Positions 44,422-52,951 of a DNA stretch of 64,000 nucleotides are shown one piece after another. This DNA comes from Fibrobacter sp. Its GTDB lineage: Bacteria > Fibrobacterota > Fibrobacteria > Fibrobacterales > Fibrobacteraceae. The position numbers were made by a program, and so were the translations under genes. The notes under the pieces were generated by a model. That model had not been told where the DNA came from, did not search any database, and saw only the letters and a program-made list of their open reading frames with translations. How positions within the stretch are numbered: position 1 is the first letter of the stretch; each line of letters begins with the position of its first letter. The DNA is taken from contig JAFPWY010000001.1 of NCBI GenBank assembly GCA_017412605.1, forward strand, positions 1 through 64,000, read 5' to 3'.

Positions 44422-45882
44422 TTAGTTCTCGCAACCGGCACTCGGATTCGTCCAGCCGTTTTCCGGGGGAGCCTCGCCCGCCTTCCAGCAATGGAGCGTA
44501 TCGAGCACGTCGCCTTCCTTGAATGTGGACCAGTCCGTCACCTTCTTGTAGTTGTTTTCCAGAGTAGTGTTGAATCGGGTCATGTAATGGTCGATCAAGT
44601 ACTGCGGGCATTCCACTTCCTCGATGTAGTAGGTCGGATTGTCCGCAGCCATGTACCAGTCGGCAAACCAGTGGCAACCGCGCAAAAGATTCGGGAGGCC
44701 GGCGTCACCGAAAGCCGCGTCGCACATGTCCTTCACGCACGTCTGGTAACATTCCAGGGAGCCCTCGGTGCCGCAGTTCGTGTTTTTCTGGCATTCCGTA
44801 AGGAACCCGCCAAAGCCCGCGCCCCAGTTAAAGTCGGCACCCTTGTTCACCTGGGTAGAGAGAGCGTCAAAGGCGCCCACGCCACCGCCCGGGACCATCA
44901 AGTCGAACTGGCCCGCAGGCAACTTGGCGTCACCGCCCGCCACATCGTTACCGATATTGGAGGCCATCACCACCAGGTGTTTTCCCTTGAGCGCCTTATG
45001 GGTCGCCTTGGGCGGGTTATTCTCGAACTCATCCTTAAAGTGACCGTCGTACTGCAAGTGATAGCACTTGCCGCACTTGCTATCGGCAGTTCCCGCAACG
45101 TATGCATAAGAAAGGGTGTCGTTCACGGCAATAGGCGCCATGTCGGTGCAGGTGAACACGCCCTTTTCCTTTTCGTCGCCGCAAGCGCTTCTGGTCCCGT
45201 TGTAACCGAACCAGGACTTCGTCACATCCCCCAGGGTAAAGGTGGGGACTTCAACATCGTGAATGTTGCAGTTACGCGCAGTGGCAAAGTCGGCAAGGTA
45301 CGCCTCGTTGGAAGACGTGTCCGCACGGGTTATATCGTTAGCGCTTTCCCTAAGCCAGGAGCAGTGCGGCTTGCAGGCGTCCCAGTAGCGGGTATTCCAG
45401 CCGCGTTTTGCCGTAGCGCTGATGTCCTTGGTGTATTCGGCCGGAGGAGCGCCGTAAGATTCAAGAGTCGGGAATCCGCTCGCGTCGAGTTCCGGTTCCT
45501 TGCTGCTGGAACTTTCGGCAGCGGTGCCGGCACTGGAACCAGCAACAGAGCCGCTGGAACCCGGGTTCACCACTGCGCTCGAGCCGGGATTCACGGAGAC
45601 GCTGGAACCTGCCACAACGCCGCTCGATGTCGGACTGTCCGGATTCTGGTTGTTGCCGCCAGCACTGGAACTGGAATTGTTCGGATTATTCAGATTGTCC
45701 GGATTGCCGGCATCGCTAGAGCCAGTCATCCCGGACGAAGAAATCGGGTTGTCAATTACGCCCGTACCCGGGTCATTGCCCACCGGATCAGTGGCGTTGT
45801 TCGAAGCAGCATCATCGCCGCAAGCGCAAATCATTACAACCGCACTGGCCGCAACCATTGACTTGAACAGTTTACGTTTCAT
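44422..45882 (-). CDS. GH45 endoglucanase lipoprotein (pair B, downstream gene)
   Basis: 486 aa. Lipobox MICACGDD, a long Ser/Asn/Gly/Pro linker (about 25-130), then the GH45 domain: NTRYWDACKPHCSW with Asp168 and GQFDLMVPGGGVG with Asp327. This pair differs from pair A by Ala for Cys after the catalytic Asp, and by His in PHCSW. It carries a preceding FPTLESYGAPP motif and a C-terminal extension of about 50 residues (DHYMTRFNTTLENNY). GAGGAG precedes the ATG, overlapping the end of the upstream copy 9 nt away, so the two are one operon. Endoglucanase activity on cellulose is expected from the family. Confidence 0.92.
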   Translation of the reverse strand: MKRKLFKSMVAASAVVMICACGDDAASNNATDPVGNDPGTGVIDNPISSSGMTGSSDAGNPDNLNNPNNSSSSAGGNNQNPDSPTSSGVVAGSSVSVNPGSSAVVNPGSSGSVAGSSAGTAAESSSSKEPELDASGFPTLESYGAPPAEYTKDISATAKRGWNTRYWDACKPHCSWLRESANDITRADTSSNEAYLADFATARNCNIHDVEVPTFTLGDVTKSWFGYNGTRSACGDEKEKGVFTCTDMAPIAVNDTLSYAYVAGTADSKCGKCYHLQYDGHFKDEFENNPPKATHKALKGKHLVVMASNIGNDVAGGDAKLPAGQFDLMVPGGGVGAFDALSTQVNKGADFNWGAGFGGFLTECQKNTNCGTEGSLECYQTCVKDMCDAAFGDAGLPNLLRGCHWFADWYMAADNPTYYIEEVECPQYLIDHYMTRFNTTLENNYKKVTDWSTFKEGDVLDTLHCWKAGEAPPENGWTNPSAGCEN

Positions 45883-45891
45883 AACTCCTCG

Positions 45892-47535
45892 TTACTTCTC
45901 GCAGCCGGCACCCTTGCCGGTGGGATCATGCGGATTCTCGCCGTCCTTCCAGCAAATGGCCGTATCGAGTACGTCGCCCTGCTTGTAAGTGGACCAGTCG
46001 TCACGCCACTTGTAGTTGTTGGTCTTGGTCGTGTTGATGCGGGTCAGGTAGTGGTCCAGCAGGTACTGCGGGCATTCCACCTCTTCCCAGTTGTACGTCG
46101 GGTTGTCGGCCGCCATGAACCAGTCGGCGAACCAGTGGCAGCCGCGCAGCAGGTTGGGGAATCCGGCATTGCCAAATGCCGCATCGCACATTTCCTTGAC
46201 GCAGTCCTGGTAGCACTGGAGCGTACTGTCGTAGCCGCACTTGAGTCCGTTCTGGCATTCGGTGAGGAATCCGCCAAAACCGGCGCCCCAGCTGATGCCC
46301 TGGCCGTTCACCTGGGTAGAAAGCGCGTCGAATGCGCCCACGCCGCCGCCCGGGACCATCAGGTCGAACTGGCCGGGTTCCACGTCGTGGCCGATATTGG
46401 ATGTCATCACGACGATATGCTTGCCCTTGAGCGCCTGGTGGGTCGCCTTGGGAGCGTTGCTCTCGCCCGCGCTCTTGAAGCTGCCGTTGTACTGCAGATG
46501 GAAGCACTTGCCGCAAGTCGTCTGGCTGCCGGGGCCGGCCACGTATGCATAAGACAGGGTATCGTTAACGGCGATGGGAGCCATGTCGGTGCAGGTGAAC
46601 ACACCGGATGCACCCTTCTGGCAAGCGTTATTTGTACCTTCATAGCCGAACCAGTAGGTGTCCACGGCGCTGCCCAGCGTGAATGTCGGGACTTCCACGT
46701 CATGGATATTGCAGTTACGGGCCGTCGTCATGCCCTTCTGGTAGGATTCCTCGGTCGTCGTATCGGTCTTGCCTTCCTGACCGTTGCTAATCCAGGAGCA
46801 GTGCGGTTTGCAGGCGTCCCAGTAACGGCTGTTCCAGCCCGTCTTGCCGTTGTCCAGAATGTTCTTGGTGTATGCGGCCGGAGGGGGCCCGTAAGATTCA
46901 AGAGTCGGGAAACCGTTCGCGTCCAGGGGAATTTCGCTCGAGGAGGATTCCGCGGGAGTGCCGCTGGAGCTAGAGACGCCGGGCTGGTCCTGGCCGGGCT
47001 GGTCTTGACCGGGCTGATTGCCCGACGAAGAGGCGCCGGATTGCGGGTTGGCGCTCGTGGGGCCCGTGCCGCTGGAGCTGTTGCCGTCGCTCGGGCCAGT
47101 CGCGGAGGATGTGCCGCTGGAGGGGGTATCGGTGGATGTCGGCGCGGGGGTGGTACCCTGTTCCGCGGCCGAGCTGCTTTCCACCAAAATTTCGCCCGTA
47201 GAAGGGTCATAAGTAGCATTCACGGGGCAAAGCGGAAGGGCGGCCAAAACGACGTTCTGGTCAAAAAGGAGACCATCGCCTGTATATATTGCCGCTTCTT
47301 CAGGAATATAGAGGCCAAAATTTGCCCCATCGAAGGACTTGACGAGAAAACCTTCTTCTTCAATAAGGAGTTGCACGCCGTTCCCAAAATAAACACGGGA
47401 AGGTGAAACAACCTTGGCGCCGATACATGCACTTTCCACTTCTACGGGATGCGAAGACCCGGAATCTTCGGAACATCCACAAAGCAAAGCAATGACACCT
47501 AAAGCGGCAACTGACTTAAAGCGCAACATCCTCAT
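45892..47535 (-). CDS. GH45 endoglucanase lipoprotein (pair B, upstream gene)
   Basis: 547 aa. The start at 47533-47535 follows AGGAG. Lipobox LLCGCSED. A beta-rich N-terminal module (about 33-105) is followed by a Ser/Gly/Pro linker that includes a short tandem repeat (GQDQPGQDQPG), then FPTLESYGPPP and the GH45 domain: Asp240 in NSRYWDACKPHCSW and Asp391 in GQFDLMVPGGGVG. The catalytic parts of this gene and the next are very alike, while the linkers and N-terminal modules differ, as in pair A. Confidence 0.92.
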   Translation of the reverse strand: MRMLRFKSVAALGVIALLCGCSEDSGSSHPVEVESACIGAKVVSPSRVYFGNGVQLLIEEEGFLVKSFDGANFGLYIPEEAAIYTGDGLLFDQNVVLAALPLCPVNATYDPSTGEILVESSSAAEQGTTPAPTSTDTPSSGTSSATGPSDGNSSSGTGPTSANPQSGASSSGNQPGQDQPGQDQPGVSSSSGTPAESSSSEIPLDANGFPTLESYGPPPAAYTKNILDNGKTGWNSRYWDACKPHCSWISNGQEGKTDTTTEESYQKGMTTARNCNIHDVEVPTFTLGSAVDTYWFGYEGTNNACQKGASGVFTCTDMAPIAVNDTLSYAYVAGPGSQTTCGKCFHLQYNGSFKSAGESNAPKATHQALKGKHIVVMTSNIGHDVEPGQFDLMVPGGGVGAFDALSTQVNGQGISWGAGFGGFLTECQNGLKCGYDSTLQCYQDCVKEMCDAAFGNAGFPNLLRGCHWFADWFMAADNPTYNWEEVECPQYLLDHYLTRINTTKTNNYKWRDDWSTYKQGDVLDTAICWKDGENPHDPTGKGAGCEK

Positions 47536-47903
47536 AAAAGCTCCTAAATCCATCCGTATCAGTTAATTATCAACCTTTGTAAAATAAACTAAATATCTTT
47601 ATAAAGATCGAAAAACCGACATTTTGTGTTCGCAAAGTGTTCTTTCGCACTTTTGCGTGACCAAAGTCTCAAAATAACAAAATCTTTTTTTGGCCATTTA
47701 TTACGAAAATATTACGCAACAACCGAATCGATTGTGATTCCCGTCACAGCCGAAACCGGATCCGGCAATTCGGCGAACCGCCCTAGGCGGTCCACGCTCC
47801 ACAAGAAAATCCTCGTTCCGCAAAAAAAGAAGGCGGACCCTTCGGCCCGCCAAACTTCTCCCTAGTCTCTAGATCCTAGATTCTATTCTCTAGTCCCTAA
47901 ACT
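47536..47903. other. Gene-free region between pair B and purM
   Basis: No gene supported. On the minus strand it holds the promoter zone of the GH45 operon (AT-rich, with TTTTACAAAGG and GATAATT words near 47565-47585). It also holds hairpins GCAAAGTG...CACTTTTGC (about 47632-47665) and ACCGCCCTAGGCGGT (about 47777-47793), the purM terminator and a CTAG-type repeat. Confidence 0.55.
47822..47851 (-). terminator. Terminator of purM operon
   Basis: On the minus strand GGCGGGCC-GAAG-GGTCCGCC (one mismatch) is followed by TTCTTTTTTT. It lies beyond a CTAG-type repeat that separates it from the purM stop. Confidence 0.75.
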
Positions 47904-47910
47904 CTAGTCC
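47861..47910. repeat. CTAGTCTCTAGATCCTAG-type repeat at purM 3' end
   Basis: About 50 nt of CTAGTCTC/CTAGATTC/CTAGTCCC words run into the purM stop codon, so the last codons (F-R-D-stop) are written in repeat sequence. It is a single pyrimidine-rich arm without its complementary arm. Confidence 0.7.
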
Positions 47911-48929
47911 CTAAACTTCACCTGCTTGGTACCGGCGACGACTTCGCCGATCTGCACCCACTTCTCGCCCTTGGCTTCGAGGTGAGCGACCACTTCAGCC
48001 TTGTCGGCCGGGTCGATGAAGATGAGCATGCCCATGCCCATATTGAAGGTAGAGTACATCTCGTCCTTCTCCACGGAGCCGGCCTGCTGGATGAGCTTGA
48101 AGATCATCGGAGGATCCCACGTGGTGCGGTCGATGATGACATCTACGTTGTCCGGAAGGATACGCGGGATGTTGCCCTGGTAGCCCGAACCGGTAATGTG
48201 GGCAAGGCCCTGGATAATCTTCTTGTTGCAGAGGTCGATGAGGCTCGGATAGTAGCTGCGGTGCGGCACGGCGAGCGCTTCACCGATAGTCTTGTCCATA
48301 CCGTCCACGAGGGTATCGACCTTGTAGCCGGCCACGTCAAAAAGCACCTTACGGGCAAGCGAATAGCCGTTTGTATGCAATCCGGTAGAAGGCAGACCAA
48401 GGATAATGGTACCCGGCTTGATCTTCTTGCCGTCGATGATGTTTTCGCGTTCCACGACACCCACGATGGTGCCGGAAATATCGTAGTCACCCGGTCCGTA
48501 GAAACCCGGCATCTCGGCAGTCTCGCCGCCGATGAGCACGAGGTCGTTCTCGCGGCAGGCCTTGGCCATACCGGCGACAAGTTTGTCCATAACACCCGGT
48601 TCCAGGCGGCCAGTGGCCACGTAGTCGAGGAAGAACAGCGGGCGGGCACCCTGGACGAGGATATCGTCGCAGCAGTGGTTCACGATGTCCTGACCCGGCA
48701 GTTCATGCGTGCCCATTTCGATGTCGACCTTGAGCTTCGTGCCCACGCCATCGACGGAACTCACGAGGACGGGGTCCTTCATGCCGAGGTGGTTGAGCGT
48801 AAAGAGGCCGCCGAAATTGCCGACGTCGCCCAAAACGCCCTGGTTGAATGTAGTACGTACGGATTTCTTGACACCGACCATCGCCTCGTCGGCCCTGGCC
48901 AGAGAAACTCCTGCGTCTGCGTAGTTCAT
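47904..48929 (-). CDS. purM: Phosphoribosylformylglycinamidine cyclo-ligase
   Basis: 341 aa. Makes aminoimidazole ribotide in purine synthesis, which is also the substrate of ThiC (38003-39715). Signatures: YADAGVSLARADEAM, GDVGNFGGLFTL, VSSVDGVGTKLKV, VNHCCDDILVQGARPLFFLDYVA, GGETAEMPGFY and TGSGYQGNIPRILP. Full length. RBS AAAGGA. It lies 15 nt after the cNMP-sensor gene and is probably cotranscribed with it. Confidence 0.96.
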   Translation of the reverse strand: MNYADAGVSLARADEAMVGVKKSVRTTFNQGVLGDVGNFGGLFTLNHLGMKDPVLVSSVDGVGTKLKVDIEMGTHELPGQDIVNHCCDDILVQGARPLFFLDYVATGRLEPGVMDKLVAGMAKACRENDLVLIGGETAEMPGFYGPGDYDISGTIVGVVERENIIDGKKIKPGTIILGLPSTGLHTNGYSLARKVLFDVAGYKVDTLVDGMDKTIGEALAVPHRSYYPSLIDLCNKKIIQGLAHITGSGYQGNIPRILPDNVDVIIDRTTWDPPMIFKLIQQAGSVEKDEMYSTFNMGMGMLIFIDPADKAEVVAHLEAKGEKWVQIGEVVAGTKQVKFRD

Positions 48930-48944
48930 CTTTTTTCCTTTGCC

Positions 48945-49745
48945 CTAGTACTGGGCACCTTGTTTTTCATCAATATTTCTCAATGCATCCAAGATGAGGC
49001 TCGTGGTATCGGACATCTGGTTGATGTTCACCGTACCCGGCATCAGGTGCGTATCCAACTTGAAATAGGTATCGTCGCCCCAAGAAAGCAGCTTCTCGAG
49101 CGCATCCGGGCCGGTCAGCTTGCCGCACTTGGCGCAGCAAATGCGGCCGTCGCGGAAGGCGATAAAGCCGCTCTCGCCATTGCATTCGAACATCACGGTG
49201 CCGGTCACGCGGCTCTTCTCGAGCGTCTGCGCGAAATCGATAAACGGCAGCACCTTGGCAGAAGCGAGCAGAGAAAGCCTCTCGAACTCGTCAAAGGCGA
49301 GGTTTTTCGCACGGAGGCGGTCTGCCACGACCTTGTACAGGTAGACCATGATGTTGGGGTTCTTGTCGAGGAACTTCACGAACTCTTCGCGGGACACGTG
49401 GAGCACGGTGCAGCCATCTTCGGCTGCTATAACAGTATTGCTCGTAGGCTCGTTGCAGATGATGGACATCTCACCAAAGCAGGCGCCCGTCTCGATGTAG
49501 GCCAAAACACTGTAGTGGCCGTCCGGCAAAATCTGTCCACATACCTGAGCACGCCCGCTCTGCAACACGCAGAACGACTCGCCAACAGAATTCCCGTTGA
49601 TGATCACCTCGCCGGCGTCATACTCGCGAATCTGCGCATTCAAAAGCAAATAGTCGGCACATTCGCGGGGAACCTGCTGCAAAAAGGGAAGTCCCAGTTC
49701 ATATGTTGCGGCTATCCAGTCGCCAATACCTGTATGTGGTTTCAT
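48945..49745 (-). CDS. Cyclic-nucleotide-binding protein with DUF4388-like domain
   Basis: 266 aa. Residues about 20-140 form a cNMP-binding beta-roll (YDAGEVIINGNSVGESFCVL, GACFGEMSIICNEPTSNTVIA with the FGEMS phosphate cassette, RLRAKNLAF helix). Instead of a DNA-binding helix-turn-helix, the C-terminal part (about 155-260) resembles the DUF4388/PatA N-terminal domain: GTVMFECNGESGFIAFRDG, ICCAKCGKLTG, EKLLSWGDDTYFKL. It is therefore a sensor/adaptor and not a CRP-type regulator. It starts 2 nt after the binding-protein gene; the translation of the two is probably coupled. Confidence 0.8.
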   Translation of the reverse strand: MKPHTGIGDWIAATYELGLPFLQQVPRECADYLLLNAQIREYDAGEVIINGNSVGESFCVLQSGRAQVCGQILPDGHYSVLAYIETGACFGEMSIICNEPTSNTVIAAEDGCTVLHVSREEFVKFLDKNPNIMVYLYKVVADRLRAKNLAFDEFERLSLLASAKVLPFIDFAQTLEKSRVTGTVMFECNGESGFIAFRDGRICCAKCGKLTGPDALEKLLSWGDDTYFKLDTHLMPGTVNINQMSDTTSLILDALRNIDEKQGAQY

Positions 49746-49747
49746 GC

Positions 49748-51091
49748 TCAAAATTTAAAAATATTCCTGTACCACTTGTAGGGTTTATTTTCCAAATCCG
49801 GCTTTTTCGGGGATATGGAATCGGGGTATATGCTGCCAATCACATTCGCAAGCAACTCAACCGGATTCGCGACGGCCCCTTCGTAAAAGTCGTTGCCGCC
49901 ACCGGGCCCCTTTATTCCGTCGTTCTGATAAACACGGCCTTCACGGAACGCCCTCACGCCCTGCACTCGCGGCTCAGCGGCGAGAATCTCGTCGGGACCC
50001 GTGAATGCGCCGGGATTGATCCAGATGTCGGCACTGTCCGCGATGGCAAAGACCTCTTCCAGCGAAAGTTTCATCTCCCGGGTCGTGTCGCTTTCCCACA
50101 GGTAGCGTCCGCCCGCATCGCGGATGAGCTGCGCCGTGAAACTCCTGCCGCCCGGAGCATACCACACCCCGCCATACGACATGCCCACTAGAACCCGCGG
50201 ACGGTCTGCCGGCAAGGTGGACTCAGACGACAGGGCGACATATTCTGATTTACTTTGTTCAAAAACCGAGTCCGCAGGGACAGGGCAGGCCAGCTCTCCC
50301 GAACGGCCGCAGAACAGCAGACCGAACAACTTAATCCATTCGAACTTGGCGAGCGGGCTATCTTCCTGCCATTCCGAGGTGAGCATCATGGGGATTCCCA
50401 GCGCCTGCAGGCGCTCGTAGTCGTCGTAGCCGCCGCCTGTCGCAAACGTCATCACAATTTCGGGTTTCAGGCCTAGCACCTTCTCGAGCACGAGCCCATG
50501 CCCGTTCCCGACCTCCGCGACCTTTCCCGCAGCAATCCTTGCATACAAAGTGCTGTCCACGACGAACCGCCCCTCTCCGACACCTGCGATGCGGTCGCCC
50601 GCGCCGAGCCGCAGCATATAGCCGATCTGCGCCGACGAAAGCACCACCGCACGGCGGAGCGGCACATGCAATACCGTCGCCCCTTTCCAGGCGGCCCCGC
50701 GCTGCACCTGCTCAAGGTCGAGCCCGCCTGCCGAGAGGGCCGAATCGTCCACCAGCGCAAAACGCTGCACCAAAGTGTCCCGCCCGATGACGGAACGGAC
50801 ATCCGCAATTCCCTGGCCGCAGGACTTCCCCACCCTGAGCATCCTGCTGTACTGCATCCTGCTGTACTGCATCCCGCCGAACTCCACGCTGTCGGCGCAT
50901 ACAGCCGCAACCTGCCCGGCCGGTTTCGCGCGCGATCCGGCGTCACCGCCGCAGGCGCACAGGGCAATACCCGAAAAAGCGCAAAAAAGGGAGCCCGCTA
51001 GGACAAATACGAGGCCCGGAACAGCCGAACGGCCCAACCGGAACCCGAGGACCGGGCTTGCAAAGCGTCGTAAATGGTTGATTTTTAACAT
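49748..51091 (-). CDS. ABC-type periplasmic binding lipoprotein (cobalamin/siderophore BtuF-like)
   Basis: 447 aa. The ATG at 51089-51091 is preferred; the frame is open to 51196. Signal with lipobox ALCACGGD. Fold-typical stretches of class III binding proteins: VVLSSAQIGYMLRLGAGDRIAGVG, EVGNGHGLVLEKVLGLKPEIVM, LGIPMMLTSEWQEDSP, RPRVLVGMSYGGVWYAPGG, GGRYLWESD and VYQNDGIKGPGGGNDFYEG. No permease or ATPase gene is adjacent. A five-codon direct duplication gives MQYSRMQYSRM near residue 85. Ligand unknown; vitamin B12 or iron chelates are typical of the family. Confidence 0.82.
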   Translation of the reverse strand: MLKINHLRRFASPVLGFRLGRSAVPGLVFVLAGSLFCAFSGIALCACGGDAGSRAKPAGQVAAVCADSVEFGGMQYSRMQYSRMLRVGKSCGQGIADVRSVIGRDTLVQRFALVDDSALSAGGLDLEQVQRGAAWKGATVLHVPLRRAVVLSSAQIGYMLRLGAGDRIAGVGEGRFVVDSTLYARIAAGKVAEVGNGHGLVLEKVLGLKPEIVMTFATGGGYDDYERLQALGIPMMLTSEWQEDSPLAKFEWIKLFGLLFCGRSGELACPVPADSVFEQSKSEYVALSSESTLPADRPRVLVGMSYGGVWYAPGGRSFTAQLIRDAGGRYLWESDTTREMKLSLEEVFAIADSADIWINPGAFTGPDEILAAEPRVQGVRAFREGRVYQNDGIKGPGGGNDFYEGAVANPVELLANVIGSIYPDSISPKKPDLENKPYKWYRNIFKF

Positions 51092-51167
51092 CTTATGATA
51101 AAATTTCCTGCACAAGTCGCGAACATAATGTATTTTATATTGCGAAATCCTCTTTTGGAGTTCTTTT

Positions 51168-52082
51168 ATGAAGACAAAAATAACCTCTTTTCTCACTTTT
51201 GCCGTCGCGAGCCTGCTGACCCTCTCGTCTACCGCTTTTGCCGATGCTGAATCCGGCTTCTATGAAAGCGACCATGTACGCGGGTTCATTTCCATCGGTG
51301 CAGACTACCGTGGCATGCGCTCCGAGTTCCATGACTATGTCAACAACATCGCATTCCGCAACGGCTACCACATGGAAGAGGTCACAGTCTCTGACGGAGA
51401 AGAATCCAGGGTCGACACGCTGGCATTCGCCGGAAGCTTCAAGTATTCCAAGTTCAACAGCTACTACCTCGGCCTGCACGTGAACCTCGGTGCCCAGTAC
51501 AAGCAGTTCCTTACCTGGTTCGACTTTAACTTCATGCCGCCCCAGATTTCCGAACGCCCGTCCAAGACGTATTCCGCCAGCGCCGCAATCGAGGACGCCG
51601 ATGGTAACGTTGTCGAAGTCGTCACCAAGAAGTACCCCCTGTACAACGTCGAATGGTACAGCTACGGCATCGACTGGATGTTCGGCTGGAAACTCTTTGG
51701 CGAAAACACGATTATCAACCTCATCCCCTCCGTGGGCTTCGGCTTGAACCTCATCAACTTCCACTTCGCATCGAACTTTGACCTCGTGTACATGGAAAAC
51801 CCGAGCAAGTGGGATACCATGAGAGACCGCGACTACAGCACGATCGCCACCACGTTCAACTCCGAACTGGAACTCCGACTTGAATTCAGCCGCATCGCCA
51901 TCGGCGCCTATGGCGGTTACCGGTTCATCCGCTACAACGAGCTCAAGATCGAATCGCGCACCATGAGCAACACGGTCCCCTACCAGAACACCGACGCCAT
52001 CGGCGACACCTGGTTCGCAGGCCTGCGCCTCACCTGGCTGTTCCTCAGCGACTGGCAGAAGAAGCAGAGAGACAGGCTTTAA
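51168..52082 (+). CDS. Outer-membrane barrel protein of unknown function
   Basis: 304 aa. Signal peptide ends STAFADAE. About ten amphipathic strands follow, e.g. GFISIGADYRGMRSEF, YYLGLHVNLGAQYKQF, WYSYGIDWMFGWKLF and ELELRLEFSRIAIGAYGGYRF, with a final strand LRLTWLFLSDW and a short basic tail. TTGGAG precedes the ATG. It is divergent from the binding-protein gene (76 nt between starts), which may indicate joint regulation. Confidence 0.7.
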   Translation: MKTKITSFLTFAVASLLTLSSTAFADAESGFYESDHVRGFISIGADYRGMRSEFHDYVNNIAFRNGYHMEEVTVSDGEESRVDTLAFAGSFKYSKFNSYYLGLHVNLGAQYKQFLTWFDFNFMPPQISERPSKTYSASAAIEDADGNVVEVVTKKYPLYNVEWYSYGIDWMFGWKLFGENTIINLIPSVGFGLNLINFHFASNFDLVYMENPSKWDTMRDRDYSTIATTFNSELELRLEFSRIAIGAYGGYRFIRYNELKIESRTMSNTVPYQNTDAIGDTWFAGLRLTWLFLSDWQKKQRDRL

Positions 52083-52111
52083 TAACAGCCATCCCGCAAG
52101 ATTTTTTAAGA

Positions 52112-52140
52112 AAGGCTCCGTACAGGAGCCTTCTTATTTT
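52112..52140 (+). terminator. Terminator after 51168 gene
   Basis: AAGGCTCC / GGAGCCTT with a 5-nt loop, followed by CTTATTTT; shared region with the convergent gene ending at 52143. Confidence 0.7.
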
Positions 52141-52142
52141 GT

Positions 52143-52820
52143 CTACGAAACATTCCATTCAGTTACTTTATCCGCAGCCCTACCCCGGAAATAGCTCTTG
52201 ACAAGGGCCCGTTCCCTCTGGAATATGCGGAAACGCAGAGGATCCTCTTCCGTCAGGTTCTCGACCACCTTTTCCATCGCCACGTAGTACGACGCCCTGT
52301 CCTTGAGCGCATTGTCCGTCTTCCAGTTCACAAGCTCGTTGTTCTTCAGGTACGAAAAGTCCCAGCCCAGCAGAAGTACGGGTATCTTGTAGCGCGAGAC
52401 CCGTTGCGGCAGGATTGCATACTGCCCCTGCGTACTGAGCAGGACTATGGCATTGATTTTGTGGTAACACGAAAACACGACGGCATCGTCCACCAGCGCC
52501 ATGTTCGGGTTGAGCTGGTTATCAAGATAGTTCTCGCTGTAGTGGACCTGCATCCCGGCTTCCGCAATCTGTTGTTCGAACCGCAGGATTCCAGACGTAT
52601 GCCAGCCGCGCGCCTTCGGGTCCTTGTAGGGGTGGTAATAATGCGCCTCCATCGACACGTTTCCACGGGGGCGAAACACATGGACCGCTTCGGCCCTGAC
52701 CCAGCCCTTCAACCCCTTGAAGTCAATCCGCGACCTGTACGGATGATAGTATCGATAGTATTCGTTGACCCTCTTGAGGGTAAACCCGTCTATGAAGAAA
52801 CCAATGCGGTAGTCGTCCAT
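52143..52820 (-). CDS. NYN-domain (PIN-like, LabA/DUF88) protein
   Basis: 225 aa. The first strand with acidic residue (GFFIDGFTLKRVNEYY), the long middle segment with aromatic/His pairs, VDDAVVFSCYHKINAIVLLS, and the last strand KIPVLLLGWDF match the NYN fold, usually a metal-dependent RNase. The usual second acidic SGDGD motif is replaced by STQGQY, so catalysis is uncertain. RBS AAGGAG before the ATG. No toxin-antitoxin partner is adjacent. Confidence 0.65.
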   Translation of the reverse strand: MDDYRIGFFIDGFTLKRVNEYYRYYHPYRSRIDFKGLKGWVRAEAVHVFRPRGNVSMEAHYYHPYKDPKARGWHTSGILRFEQQIAEAGMQVHYSENYLDNQLNPNMALVDDAVVFSCYHKINAIVLLSTQGQYAILPQRVSRYKIPVLLLGWDFSYLKNNELVNWKTDNALKDRASYYVAMEKVVENLTEEDPLRFRIFQRERALVKSYFRGRAADKVTEWNVS

Positions 52821-52951
52821 TGATTTTTGTCGCTCCTTTTGCAGCGTCCAGGGCTTGACACATTATAGACGTAGAAGCGGCGGGTTTTGTCCACCCCCAT
52901 GCGAAAAAAAACGTAAAATCTTTAAAACAACCTGTCCCGAGCGGGTCTAAG

